Assembly: GCF_013085345.1 (NCBI RefSeq)
Contig: NZ_JABFAJ010000010.1
Coordinates: 1-64,000 of the forward strand
Source of the DNA: Isoptericola sediminis
GTDB lineage: Bacteria > Actinomycetota > Actinomycetes > Actinomycetales > Cellulomonadaceae
Length of the DNA stretch: 64,000 nt
Reading direction: 5' to 3'
The position numbers were made by a program, and so were the translations under genes. The stretch's first letter is position 1, and every line of letters starts with the position of its first letter. Of this stretch, positions 18,063 to 26,553 are shown piece after piece. The notes below the pieces were generated by a model that ran no database searches, was not told the DNA's origin, and saw only the letters and a program-made list of their open reading frames with translations.

Positions 18063-18926
18063 ATGGACGGCATCGTGGTCGGGGTCAACGGGTCGGTCGA
18101 GGCCGACGAGGCGCTGGACTGGGCGGCGGCGGAGGCGAGGTCGGCACGCCTGCCGCTGGTCGTCGTGATGGTCGCCCGCGAGCGGGACGAGGAGTCGCTC
18201 GGCGCCGTGCTGGCCGAGCGCGAGGCGGAGGCCGCGGAGATCCTCGGACGCGCCCGCGAGCGCCACGGCGGTGAGCTCGACGCGGAGGTCCGGGTGGTGC
18301 ACGGCCCGGAGCCCGAGGCGCTGATGGCGGCGGCCGACGACGCGGAGATGCTGGTGCTCGGCCGACGACGGCGCAACCGCCTGGGGCGCCGGCTGCTGGG
18401 TTCGGTCTCGACCACCGTGGTGGAGCACAGCCGGATCCCGGTGACCGTCGTGCGCCGCCCCGAGGACGGCGACCAGAGCGGCCCGGACCAACCCTCGGAC
18501 AGGCCGCGGGTCGTCGCGGGCGTGGACACCTCCGGCCACTCGGTGGCCGCGCTCGTGCACGCCGCCCGGGCGGCCGCACGCCTGGGGGCGGTGCTGGAAC
18601 CGGTGTTCGCCTGGCAGATCACGACGCTCGCGCCCCTGCCGGGTTCGTGGGGATGGGCACCCCCGATCGACGACTACGAGCGCTTCGCACGGGAACGCCT
18701 GGAGGACGTCATCCGTGCGGTCGAGCTGCCGCTGTCGCCCGACCGGGTCCAGCCACGGGTGGTGCACGGCCAGGCGGCGAAGGTCCTCATCGAGGCCTCG
18801 GTCGGTGCCGACCGGATCGTGGTCGGCACGCGCGGCCTCGGCGGGTTCGACCGCCTCGTGCTGGGCTCGACGGCGCGGCAGGTGCTCGACTACGCGAGCA
18901 GTCCCGTGACCGTGCTCAACGGCTGA
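18063..18926 (+). CDS. Universal stress protein with two UspA domains
   Basis: This 287-residue cytoplasmic protein has tandem UspA folds (about residues 1-140 and 152-287). Each opens with a beta strand and loop (GIVVGVNGSVEAD; VVAGVDTSGHS). The second domain retains the ATP-binding pattern GTRGLGGFDRLVLGSTA. The first has a basic substitute (GRRRRNRLGRRLLGSVS), so nucleotide binding may differ between domains. Such proteins are induced in stress and hypoxia in actinobacteria, but their targets are not defined. The ATG at 18063 is clear. It stands in a row of same-strand genes spaced by 40-110 bases. Confidence 0.88.
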   Translation: MDGIVVGVNGSVEADEALDWAAAEARSARLPLVVVMVARERDEESLGAVLAEREAEAAEILGRARERHGGELDAEVRVVHGPEPEALMAAADDAEMLVLGRRRRNRLGRRLLGSVSTTVVEHSRIPVTVVRRPEDGDQSGPDQPSDRPRVVAGVDTSGHSVAALVHAARAAARLGAVLEPVFAWQITTLAPLPGSWGWAPPIDDYERFARERLEDVIRAVELPLSPDRVQPRVVHGQAAKVLIEASVGADRIVVGTRGLGGFDRLVLGSTARQVLDYASSPVTVLNG

Positions 18927-18967
18927 GCCGGCACGCGCCGGGGACACGGCGGGGTCACACTGGCCCC

Positions 18968-19546
18968 ATGCCCACCGCGACCACCCCCGCAGGCCTGCTG
19001 CTCACCCCCGGTGCCGGTGCGGACCGCGAGCACCCGACCCTGCGCGCCGTCGAGGACCGCCTGGCCGCTCACGACCCGCCGCTGCCCGTCGAGCGCGTCG
19101 ACTTCCCCTACCGCACCGCCGGGAAACGCGCCCCGGACCGACCTCCCGTCGCGATCGCCCACGTCCGGGCCGAGACCGAGGCACTGGCCGCACGCCTCGG
19201 CGTCCCGACGGACCGCCTCCTGCTCGGCGGACGCTCCTACGGCGGCCGGATGTGCTCGATGGCCGTCGCCCAGGGCCTGCCCGCCGCCGGGCTCGTGCTC
19301 CTCAGCTACCCGCTGCACCCGCCCGGGAAGCCCGACAAGCTGCGCACGGAGCACTTCGGGGAGCTCGACCTGCCCGTGCTCTTCGTCTCCGGCGACCGCG
19401 ACCCCTTCGGCAGCCCCGAGGAGCTCGCCGAGCACACCGCGGCGATCCCCGGCCCCGTCACCCGGACGACGCTGCGCGGCGCCCACGACGTCAAGGCCGT
19501 CGACGACGTGGCGGACGCCGTGGCGGAGTGGATCGACTCCCTGTGA
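18968..19546 (+). CDS. Alpha/beta hydrolase of the KANL3/Tex30 type
   Basis: This 192-residue cytoplasmic hydrolase has the family triad: a nucleophile elbow GGRSYGGR near residue 80, an acid in SGDRDPFG and a histidine in GAHDVK. Short dienelactone-hydrolase-like proteins of this type include the KANL3/Tex30 family. The physiological ester is unknown. The ATG at 18968 gives the normal beginning AGLLLTPGAGAD. It lies 41 bases behind the universal stress gene. Confidence 0.8.
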   Translation: MPTATTPAGLLLTPGAGADREHPTLRAVEDRLAAHDPPLPVERVDFPYRTAGKRAPDRPPVAIAHVRAETEALAARLGVPTDRLLLGGRSYGGRMCSMAVAQGLPAAGLVLLSYPLHPPGKPDKLRTEHFGELDLPVLFVSGDRDPFGSPEELAEHTAAIPGPVTRTTLRGAHDVKAVDDVADAVAEWIDSL

Positions 19547-19652
19547 GGTCCAGCCACGCCGATCGCCGGCACGAGTGCCCGGAACGACGATTGTTCCCCT
19601 AGCATGTGGGTCGCCGTCCGGCGCGAGCCGGTCCCAGCGTCGGAAGGTCCAC

Positions 19653-20414
19653 GTGCGTAGCGCCCACCTCGTCTCCCGTGTCGTCGTGAGCATCGTGCTG
19701 GCCGGTGCCGCGAGCGGGATCGGCTCCTCCGCCGTCGCCGCCGACGACGACCTGGACGTCACCACCAACGGCGTCACCTACCGCGACCGCGACCAGCGCG
19801 CGCACGAGGACCAGGTCACCTACGCCATCCGCAGCCTGGACGAGTGGCGGTTCGAGTGGCTCACCGAACCGATGTCGATGGGCCGTGCCGGCGAGGTCCC
19901 GTTCACCAAGGCGCCCGGCGCCATGCCCGACGGCTACTGCGTCACGTACGTCCGGGTCCCCGGCGTCGGCGAGTTCCGCGAGAGCTCCGGAGGCCAGCGG
20001 TGCACCGGCACGTCCACCGCGCGGCCGCCGTCGAGCTCCGACCAGACCACGACGGCGCCCCGGGAGCCGCAGGACGAGCCGGCCCCGGAGCCCGCGCCGA
20101 CCTCCGCCGAGCCCACGCCGGAGGAGGAGACCGCCTCCCCGACACCGACCCCGTCGCCCAGCCGGAGCGCGTCGGCGTCGCCGTCGGCCACACCCTCGCC
20201 GACGTTCACCAAGACCGGCCCCACGCCGTCGCCGTCGGCCGCCCCGCTCGCCGACGGTCCGGCCGGCGGTGAACCCGGCGACAGCGACCTGTGGAGCGCC
20301 CAGGACCGCATCCTGGACGGTGAGACCTGGGCCGCCATCGGGTTGGGTCTGGCCGCGGTCGGCGTCGCGGTCGGTGGCGCCGTGGCCCTGCGGGCGCGGT
20401 TCCGCGCCGACTGA
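19653..20414 (+). CDS. Secreted, membrane-anchored protein with Pro/Thr/Ser stalk
   Basis: This 253-residue protein has a signal peptide (VVSIVLAGAASGIGSSAVAA, probable cleavage after Ala-Ala). A globular domain of about 85 residues with two cysteines follows (in GYCVTYV and GQRCTG), then a PTPSPS-rich disordered stalk of about 100 residues. A C-terminal transmembrane segment (IGLGLAAVGVAVGGAVALRA) is followed by a short basic tail. It lacks an LPXTG motif, so anchoring is by the helix rather than by sortase. The GTG at 19653 follows GGAAGGTCC. The role is unknown. The two-cysteine domain and stalk layout resemble the LPQTG proteins at 9-12 kb only in architecture. Confidence 0.65.
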   Translation: MRSAHLVSRVVVSIVLAGAASGIGSSAVAADDDLDVTTNGVTYRDRDQRAHEDQVTYAIRSLDEWRFEWLTEPMSMGRAGEVPFTKAPGAMPDGYCVTYVRVPGVGEFRESSGGQRCTGTSTARPPSSSDQTTTAPREPQDEPAPEPAPTSAEPTPEEETASPTPTPSPSRSASASPSATPSPTFTKTGPTPSPSAAPLADGPAGGEPGDSDLWSAQDRILDGETWAAIGLGLAAVGVAVGGAVALRARFRAD

Positions 20415-20420
20415 GATCCC

Positions 20421-21107
20421 TCAGCGACCTCCGGCCGGCTGCTCGGGATAGTCCGCCGGGCGCTTGCCCAGCTCCAGGGTGATCTCCCGCCGGTCCGCCA
20501 GCACGCCCTCGCGCTCCTCGTCGCGCTGACGCAGCGCGTCCCGCTGCAGGTCCCGGGACAGGTGGTCCCAGTACAGGACGCCGTCGAGGTGCTGGCACTC
20601 ATGGATGAACGCCCGCGCCAGGTAGCCGGTGGCGTCGAGCTGCACGGGGCCCCCGTGCTGGTCGACGCCCCGGACGCTCGCTCCCGCGCGCCGCGCCAGC
20701 GGCTCGTAGGCACCGGGCACCGACAGGCAGCCCTCGTCCTCGGTGACCAGCTCCGCGGTGTCGTCGATCTCGAGCACCGGGTTGACCACGTGACCCACGT
20801 GGCGGTCACCCCGGTCGTCCGTGAGGTCGTAGACGAAGACGCGCAGGTCGACACCGACCTGCGGCGCCGCGAGCCCGACGCCCTGCGCGACCTCCATCGT
20901 CGCGAACAGGTCGTCGACCAGCCGCGCGAGCTCCGGCGTCGAGAACTGCTCGACCCGCCGGGCCGGGCCGTGCAGCACCGGCTCCCCGATCTCGGTGATG
21001 CGCAGCGCGCGACCGCGCCGCGCCTCCGGCACCTGGGCCGGGTACGGGTCGACGGGCTCACCGAGCAGATAGGTGGTGGGGCGCCGACGCCCGAAGGTCC
21101 AAGGCAT
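20421..21107 (-). CDS. def: Peptide deformylase
   Basis: This 228-residue metalloenzyme removes the formyl group from the N-terminal methionine of new proteins. All three motifs are present: GVGLAAPQVG (76-85), EGCLSVPG (125-132) and HECQHLDG (169-176), giving the Cys and two His metal ligands and the catalytic Glu. The N-terminus carries about 30 extra residues compared with the short bacterial enzymes. The C-terminus has a charged tail after RDALRQRDEEREG. The ATG at 21107 is the only good start. It is a single gene convergent with the stalk protein. Confidence 0.95.
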   Translation of the reverse strand: MPWTFGRRRPTTYLLGEPVDPYPAQVPEARRGRALRITEIGEPVLHGPARRVEQFSTPELARLVDDLFATMEVAQGVGLAAPQVGVDLRVFVYDLTDDRGDRHVGHVVNPVLEIDDTAELVTEDEGCLSVPGAYEPLARRAGASVRGVDQHGGPVQLDATGYLARAFIHECQHLDGVLYWDHLSRDLQRDALRQRDEEREGVLADRREITLELGKRPADYPEQPAGGR

Positions 21108-21267
21108 GCCCCCGAGGGTACCCGTGGCCCCCGTGTGCGTCCGGGTGTGCGACGTCGGCCGCGCGGCGTGATCATGGACGCGACGGACGCGGTCGGACGA
21201 CGCTCGAGCGCGGCGACGGACGGGAGGTTGCGCAGATGGCCGACGACACGCACCAGAGGATCTCGAC

Positions 21268-21726
21268 GTGAGCGACGCGGCGGCGGCACCCGGATCGGAC
21301 GAGGTGCTGATGGGGCCCGTCGACTACCTCGTCATCGAGTTCCGCGGCGACCGCATGACCGGTGAGGGCTGGCCGATCCTCGTCGACCTCGTCGACCGCG
21401 GCGTGATCCGCATCCTGGACCTGGCCTTCCTGCGCAAGGCCGAGGACGGCTCGGTCAGCGGGCTCGCGCTGGAGGACCTCGGGGCGGACGGTGTCGAGCT
21501 CGAGGTCTTCGAGGGCGCCCGCTCCGGGCTGCTGGGGGACGACGACCTGGCGGAGGCTGCTGCCGCCCTCGAGCCCGGCAGCGCCGCCGGGGTGCTGCTG
21601 TACGAGAACACCTGGGCGGCGCCCTTCGCCGCGGCGATGCGACGCAGCGGCGGTGAGCTGGTCGCCTTCGGCCGCATCCCCCTGGACGTGCTGCTCGACG
21701 CCGTGGACGGCGAGGACGCATCGTGA
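21268..21726 (+). CDS. DUF6325-family protein
   Basis: This 152-residue acidic protein has the small-protein pattern typical of the actinobacterial DUF6325 group. It begins MGPVDYLVIEF after a short leader, continues VDLVDRGVIRILDLAFLRK, and includes SAAGVLLYENTWAAPFAAAMRRSGGEL near the end. The biochemical role is not known. It is nearly always followed by a SHOCT-domain gene, as here at 30 bases distance. The GTG start at 21268 is accepted because the open frame has no better start. The 160-base upstream gap shows no clear regulatory element. Confidence 0.75.
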   Translation: MSDAAAAPGSDEVLMGPVDYLVIEFRGDRMTGEGWPILVDLVDRGVIRILDLAFLRKAEDGSVSGLALEDLGADGVELEVFEGARSGLLGDDDLAEAAAALEPGSAAGVLLYENTWAAPFAAAMRRSGGELVAFGRIPLDVLLDAVDGEDAS

Positions 21727-21756
21727 CGACCCGACCCCGATCCGAGGAGATCTGAC

Positions 21757-22062
21757 ATGCCCGGACTGCTCCGCGGCGTGGCGCGGACGGCGGCCATCGC
21801 CGGCACCGCCACCGCCGTCTCGAACCGCGTCTCCCGACGGCAGGCCAACCGGTGGGCGAACCAGGCGTACGCCCAGGAACCGCCGCCGCAGTACAGCGCC
21901 CCACCGCCGCCGCCCCCGGCACCCGCACCGGCTCCGGCCGCCGCCCCGGCGGGCGCGGACGACATGCTCGCCCAGCTCGAACGGCTCGGGAAGCTCCGTG
22001 ACGCCGGGGTCCTCACCGACGCGGAGTTCGCCCAGCAGAAGGCGAAGATCCTCGCGGGCTGA
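21757..22062 (+). CDS. SHOCT-domain protein
   Basis: This 101-residue protein has a basic helical N-terminus (GVARTAAIAGTATAVSNRVSRRQ), a proline-alanine linker of about 25 residues, and a C-terminal SHOCT domain (LERLGKLRDAGVLTDAEFAQQKAKIL). SHOCT domains are short oligomerisation helices. The partner is likely the upstream DUF6325 protein. The ATG at 21757 follows CGAGGAGATCTGAC, a good ribosome site. The gene ends 12 bases from the convergent gadB stop. Confidence 0.85.
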   Translation: MPGLLRGVARTAAIAGTATAVSNRVSRRQANRWANQAYAQEPPPQYSAPPPPPPAPAPAPAAAPAGADDMLAQLERLGKLRDAGVLTDAEFAQQKAKILAG

Positions 22063-22074
22063 CGTGTCGCGCGG

Positions 22075-23478
22075 TCAGTGCCGGAACGACTCCGTGTGAC
22101 TCGGGTCGTGCGGGAGCTTCGTCTCCAGGCTCTCGAGGAAGTCCGTGGACCGAGCGAGGTCGGCGAGGAACATCTCGGCCATGTCGCGTGACAGACCGTT
22201 GCGGACCACGACCCGCAGCCCCGCGACGTCGGTGAGGTCTGCCGGCAGGGTGTAGGCGGGGACCTGCCACCCGCGCTCGCGCATCTTCGCCGAGACGTCG
22301 TACACCGTGTAGTTCGTGACCTCGGGCCTGAGCCGGAAGAAGAAGACCGGCAGCTCCGAGCCGTCGGACAGGAGCTCGTAGGGTCCCATCCCGGCGATCG
22401 CCCCCGAGAGGAACAATGCGGTGTCCCGTGCTGCCTGCTGGATCTGCCGGTAGCCCTCCCGACCCAGGCGGACGAGGTTGTAGTACTGGGCCACGACCTG
22501 CGCACCGGGCCGCGAGAAGTTCAGGGCGAAGGTCGGCATGTCCCCGCCGAGATAGTTGACGTGGAACACGAGGTCCTCCGGGAGGTCCTCCGGCGTGCGC
22601 CAGACGATCCAGCCGACCCCGGGGAACACCAGCCCGTACTTGTGCCCCGAGGAGTTGATGGAGCGCACCCGCGGCACGCGGAAGTCCCAGCGCAGGTCCG
22701 GGTCGAGGAACGGCGCGACGAATCCGCCGGACGCCGCGTCCACGTGGACCGGGACGTCCGGCCCACCCGAGGCGGCGAGCTCGTCGAGCGCGTTCGCGAT
22801 CTCCTCCACGGGCTCGTACGACCCGTCGAAGGTGGACCCGAGGATCGCGACGACACCGATGGTGTTCTCGTCGACGAGCTTGACGGCCTCCTCGGCGTTC
22901 AGCTGGAGCCGGCCCTCCTCGATCGGTGCGTAGCGCGGCTCGACGTCCCAGTAGCGGCAGAACTTCTCCCACACGACCTGCACGTTGATCCCCATGACGA
23001 GGTTGGGCCGGTCCGTGGGCAGTCCGGCGGCACGACGGCGCTCGCGCCACCGCCACTTCAGGGCCAACCCCCCGAGCATGACGGCCTCGCTCGATCCGGT
23101 CGTCGACGTGCCCGTCGCCTCCTCACCCTCGGGCGTGTTCCACAGGTTGGCGATCATCCGGACGCAACGGCCCTCGATCGCCGCGGTCTGCGGATACTCG
23201 TCCTTGTCGATCATGTTCTTGTCCGAGGTCTCCGCGAACAGCAGCCGGGCCTCGTCGTCCATGTACGTCGTGACGAACGTGGCCAGGTTCTGGCGCGAGT
23301 TGCCGTCGAGCATCAGCTCGTCGTGGATCATGCTGTACGCGATCGGCGGGTCCATCCCGTCCTCGGGGATCACCTGCGCGGGCATGCCGTGCGTCGCCCG
23401 CGGGCGCGCGTAGAGCGGAGCGATCGCGAGCCGCTCGAACTCCTGCAACTCTGAGGACTCGGACGAGTGAAGGGCCAT
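22075..23478 (-). CDS. gadB: Glutamate decarboxylase
   Basis: This 467-residue PLP enzyme converts glutamate to GABA and CO2, consuming a proton. The sequence follows the E. coli GadB pattern throughout (DELMLDGNSRQNLATF, KNMIDKDEYPQTAAI, HVDAASGGFVAPF). The PLP lysine is in SSGHKYG (Lys280). The protein ends SFRH, matching the C-terminal SFKHT of E. coli whose histidine plugs the active site at neutral pH. The ATG at 23478 gives a length close to the family norm. ATG 23490 would add four residues. No glutamate/GABA antiporter (gadC) is adjacent, so export of GABA would need a gene elsewhere. Confidence 0.95.
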   Translation of the reverse strand: MALHSSESSELQEFERLAIAPLYARPRATHGMPAQVIPEDGMDPPIAYSMIHDELMLDGNSRQNLATFVTTYMDDEARLLFAETSDKNMIDKDEYPQTAAIEGRCVRMIANLWNTPEGEEATGTSTTGSSEAVMLGGLALKWRWRERRRAAGLPTDRPNLVMGINVQVVWEKFCRYWDVEPRYAPIEEGRLQLNAEEAVKLVDENTIGVVAILGSTFDGSYEPVEEIANALDELAASGGPDVPVHVDAASGGFVAPFLDPDLRWDFRVPRVRSINSSGHKYGLVFPGVGWIVWRTPEDLPEDLVFHVNYLGGDMPTFALNFSRPGAQVVAQYYNLVRLGREGYRQIQQAARDTALFLSGAIAGMGPYELLSDGSELPVFFFRLRPEVTNYTVYDVSAKMRERGWQVPAYTLPADLTDVAGLRVVVRNGLSRDMAEMFLADLARSTDFLESLETKLPHDPSHTESFRH

Positions 23479-23576
23479 GGAAACCACCATGGACCTGCCC
23501 GGCCGGGCTCGCACCGGTGCACGTGGTCGAGGGCACGGGTCGAGCGCGCGTCGTCGAGCGGGGAGGACGTGAGGTC

Positions 23577-24389
23577 ATGTCGTGGGGCCCGGGTGTCAGT
23601 GCCGTCATCATCGTCCTCGTCGGGCTCGTCGCGGGCACGATCACGATCGTCGTGCGCCGTACGGCCCCCCGGCTCGGCTCCGTCGATCCGGCTCCCTGGT
23701 CCGCGACCCTCTCCTACGTGGCGACCGCCTACGGCATCGTGATCGGCTTCTCCATCCTCTACCTGTTCGGGGCGTACGCCGGGGCCCGCAGCGCCGTCGG
23801 CGACGAGGCGACCTCGATCGGCACCGCTTTTGAGGAGGTGCAGCTGTTCGACGAGGCCGCGCCGGACGTGCAGCACGCGCTGATCTGCTACGCCCGGGCG
23901 GCGTCGGCCTACGACTGGCCGGCGATGCAGGAGGGCACGTCCGCCCCGGAGGTCGACGACGCCTACGCCGACCTCGTCGCCTCGCTGGGGCAGGCGCAGG
24001 AACCTCCGCAGGGAACCTTCGGGCCCGCCACGGCCACCAACGTCCTCGTGCAGATCGGGTCCATCTCGACCGCCCGCGAGACCCGCCTCGTCGCGGCCAC
24101 CACCGTCCTTCCCGTGCTGCTGTGGGCACTGGTGCTGGGAGGTGGGCTGCTCGTCGTCGCGCTGATCTTCGCCGTGACGCTGCCGGCTGCACGACGCACG
24201 CAGTCGGTGCTCGTCGGGCTCGCCGCGTCGTTCACCACCGTGCTCGTGCTCCTGGTCGCAGCGTTGAACAGCCCCTTCTCCGCCGGCTCCGGACGGGTGT
24301 CCCCGGCGCTGATCGACCAGACGACGGTGTCGATGGAGCAGTCGGCCCCGGAGATCGCCGGACGTCCCTGCCCGGCCTCGGGCGGGTAG
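23577..24389 (+). CDS. DUF4239 (bestrophin-like) membrane protein
   Basis: This 270-residue membrane protein has four hydrophobic segments, two at the N-terminus (VSAVIIVLVGLVAGTITIV; the YGIVIGFSILYLFGAYAG region) and two near the C-terminus. The periplasmic or cytoplasmic core has the acidic DUF4239 pattern DEATSIGTAFEEVQLF. The family is distantly related to bestrophin channels, but transport has not been shown. The ATG at 23577 is preferred over the upstream in-frame ATG at 23517, which lacks hydrophobic character. It is divergent from gadB with a 98-base gap, so the two could share a control region. Confidence 0.75.
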   Translation: MSWGPGVSAVIIVLVGLVAGTITIVVRRTAPRLGSVDPAPWSATLSYVATAYGIVIGFSILYLFGAYAGARSAVGDEATSIGTAFEEVQLFDEAAPDVQHALICYARAASAYDWPAMQEGTSAPEVDDAYADLVASLGQAQEPPQGTFGPATATNVLVQIGSISTARETRLVAATTVLPVLLWALVLGGGLLVVALIFAVTLPAARRTQSVLVGLAASFTTVLVLLVAALNSPFSAGSGRVSPALIDQTTVSMEQSAPEIAGRPCPASGG

Positions 24390-24403
24390 CCCTGGTCCCC
24401 GGT

Positions 24404-24787
24404 TCAGTCCTGGGGCGTTCCCCGGCCGCGCTGCCACGGCCATCGGCCGTGCAGCTCGACCATGAGCGACCAGGACAGGAAGGTCCGCACCACCACCAGC
24501 AGCCCCAGGGCGGCGACGTTCTGCAGGGTCGGCTCGAGCGTGACGGTCCGGATCACATCGGCCGCGATCAGCAGGTCCAGGCCGAGCAGGAGGCCCCGGC
24601 CCACCGACTGCTTGACGCGCTCGACGGCGTCGCGCACCCCGGCGGTCCGCCACGTCCTGGCCCCGGCGACGAACGCCGCCACGACGGCGACCGTGATGAC
24701 CGCGATCGCGACGACCTCGATCCAGACGGAGATGTTCTCGGCGAGGCTCCAGTCGCCGATGGCCGGTACCGCCTCCACGTCGTCCAC
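24404..24787 (-). CDS. DUF1622-family membrane protein
   Basis: This 127-residue protein has three transmembrane segments and the typical pattern of DUF1622: WIEVVAIAVITVAVVAAF, then VGRGLLLGLDLLIAADVIRT and LLVVVRTFLSWSLMVEL. The role is unknown. It is convergent with the DUF4239 gene (14 bases apart) and preceded by the GAP-family gene, with which it may form a small membrane-protein operon. Confidence 0.75.
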   Translation of the reverse strand: MDDVEAVPAIGDWSLAENISVWIEVVAIAVITVAVVAAFVAGARTWRTAGVRDAVERVKQSVGRGLLLGLDLLIAADVIRTVTLEPTLQNVAALGLLVVVRTFLSWSLMVELHGRWPWQRGRGTPQD

Positions 24788-24823
24788 CCGGGCCTCCCCT
24801 CGTGCCGTCGGATCCCCCGCCGA

Positions 24824-25492
24824 TCAGGTCAGGATCTGGAGCGCGTCCCCGACCAGGCTGACACCGAAGACGACCAGGAGCACCGCCATCACCGTGGCGT
24901 TGTTCGCGATCAACCACGTCTTGGTGCGGTCGAGCGCGGGGGCGAGCCGTCGTCCCGCGACCAGGTAGCCGAGCACGGGCAGCGTCACCGTCAGCGTGGC
25001 CAGGACGGTGAACACCGCCACCGACGCCACCGTCCCGCCGGTCGACAGCGACAGCGAGCCCAACGAGGCGCCGGCGGCCGCGGCGAGCAGGAGGTTCTTG
25101 GGGTTCACCGCCGACAGCGCGAGCCCCAGGCCCGCGGCGGCGACGGGGCGGAGCTCGTCGATGCGGGACATCCAGCCCGGGACGGGCGGTTCGTCGTCGG
25201 GGCCCGGCCGCCCGGCCCACTGATGGCCGGCTGTCAGCAGCAGGAGCGCACCCAGCACGAGCTTGATCCACCCCGCGGTGGTGCCCGGCTCACCGCTGTC
25301 GGTCCCGAGCCCTGGGATCAGCAGGACGAGCGTGACCACGCCCGCGACGCCGACGATCCAGGCGAGCATGAACACGAGGCTGTTCACGCGGGCACGCCTG
25401 CTGAAGAGCATGAGGATCACCGCCGCAACCGGCAGCGGGCTGATCGCGATACCGACCGCGTAGCCGATCGTGACGCCGACCGCCTCACCCAT
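24824..25492 (-). CDS. GAP-family (Sap-like) membrane protein
   Basis: This 222-residue protein with six hydrophobic segments resembles the GAP/Sap family first described for mycobacterial glycolipid export (sulfolipid-addressing protein). It also shows the general LysE-like pattern IGYAVGIAISPLPVAAVILMLFS with a repeated half beginning LSAVNPKNLLLAAAAGA. It may export a small or lipid molecule. No biosynthetic cluster is nearby. The ATG at 25492 is chosen because GGAGGT lies at the right distance. A GTG three codons upstream overlaps that site. Confidence 0.75.
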   Translation of the reverse strand: MGEAVGVTIGYAVGIAISPLPVAAVILMLFSRRARVNSLVFMLAWIVGVAGVVTLVLLIPGLGTDSGEPGTTAGWIKLVLGALLLLTAGHQWAGRPGPDDEPPVPGWMSRIDELRPVAAAGLGLALSAVNPKNLLLAAAAGASLGSLSLSTGGTVASVAVFTVLATLTVTLPVLGYLVAGRRLAPALDRTKTWLIANNATVMAVLLVVFGVSLVGDALQILT

Positions 25493-25613
25493 GCCGCCCA
25501 CCTCCGCGTGTCACCGGCGGTCTCACGGTATCCGCACGCCCGGTACCCCGCAGAGCAGCCTCGGGGGTTTCCCACCGACGCCTGGCGACGAGGTCGTTGC
25601 TAGCGTGACGTGG

Positions 25614-26009
25614 ATGGACCGGGCAGGGATCGTGCGCGCCGTCTTCGACCAGGGCTGGAACGAGCAGCGCTTCGACGCGCTCGCCCCGGCGCTCGGGACG
25701 TTCGAGCTCCACGTGGGCGGTCAGCACCGGACGACGGACCTCGCCGAGCTCGAGGCGATCGTCGGCGCCTGGCACGAGGCCTTCGCCGAGCTCCGGTTCG
25801 ACGTGCACGCCGTGACCGCCTCCGACGACGTCGCGGCGGTCCGCGCGACGCTTCGCGGTACGCATCGCGGCGCGTGGCAGGGCCTCGAGCCGACCGGACG
25901 CTCGATCGAGGTCGAGCACATGTTCTTCTTCCGGTTCGACGGTCCGCGCATCACGCACGTGTGGGAGCTGCTCGACCGCCCGGCGCTCGACGCGCAGCTC
26001 GGGCGCTGA
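25614..26009 (+). CDS. SnoaL-like/ester cyclase family protein
   Basis: This 131-residue cytoplasmic protein has the cone-shaped NTF2-like fold pattern of SnoaL polyketide cyclases: VRAVFDQGWNEQRFDAL, FAELRFDVHAVTASDDVAAVRATLRGTH (with a natural break before the second strand) and VEHMFFFRFDGPRITHVWELLD. Many such proteins are not cyclases and have unknown ligands. The ATG at 25614 is supported by length, and a GTG nine bases earlier is possible. It is followed 7 bases later by the DUF2127 gene. Confidence 0.7.
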   Translation: MDRAGIVRAVFDQGWNEQRFDALAPALGTFELHVGGQHRTTDLAELEAIVGAWHEAFAELRFDVHAVTASDDVAAVRATLRGTHRGAWQGLEPTGRSIEVEHMFFFRFDGPRITHVWELLDRPALDAQLGR

Positions 26010-26016
26010 CCCGGCG

Positions 26017-26526
26017 ATGCGCGACCGGGTGCTGGACCTCGTCTTCCTGGTCGGCGTGCTGCTCAAGGGGCTCGACGGCGTCGTCGAGCTGATCGTCGGC
26101 GTCGTGCTCCTGATCGTGACGCCGGCCCAGCTCCGCGACGCCGCCGACGCCCTGACCGCGCCCGAGCTCGCCGAGGACCCGCACGACCTGCTCGCGCACG
26201 TCCTGCTGCGCGGCGTCGAGAACCTCGACGCCGGGACCGCGTCGTTCCTGGCCGCGTACCTGCTGATCCACGGGGTCGTGAAGATCGGCATCGTCGGGGC
26301 GCTGGTGCTGGGGACGCGACGGGTCTACCCCTGGGCCATCGCCGTGCTGCTGGCATTCCTCGGCTACCAGGTCTACGAGCTCGTGGTGCACCCGACCGTC
26401 GTCGTCGCCCTGCTGACGGTCTTCGACGCGCTGATCGTCCTGCTGACGTGGCGGGAGTGGCGCGAGGGCCGCACGCTGCGCGAGACCCTGCGCAGCACCA
26501 CGGAGTGGCTCACGGCCCGTGGGTGA
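26017..26526 (+). CDS. DUF2127-family membrane protein
   Basis: This 169-residue protein has four hydrophobic helices and the family opening LVFLVGVLLKGLDGVVELIVG, then AAYLLIHGVVKIGIVGALV and VYPWAIAVLLAFLGYQVYEL. No function is assigned to the family. The ATG at 26017 lies 7 bases after the SnoaL-like stop, so they are co-transcribed. Confidence 0.8.
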   Translation: MRDRVLDLVFLVGVLLKGLDGVVELIVGVVLLIVTPAQLRDAADALTAPELAEDPHDLLAHVLLRGVENLDAGTASFLAAYLLIHGVVKIGIVGALVLGTRRVYPWAIAVLLAFLGYQVYELVVHPTVVVALLTVFDALIVLLTWREWREGRTLRETLRSTTEWLTARG

Positions 26527-26553
26527 CCGCGGGCGACCACACCCCCGCCACGT

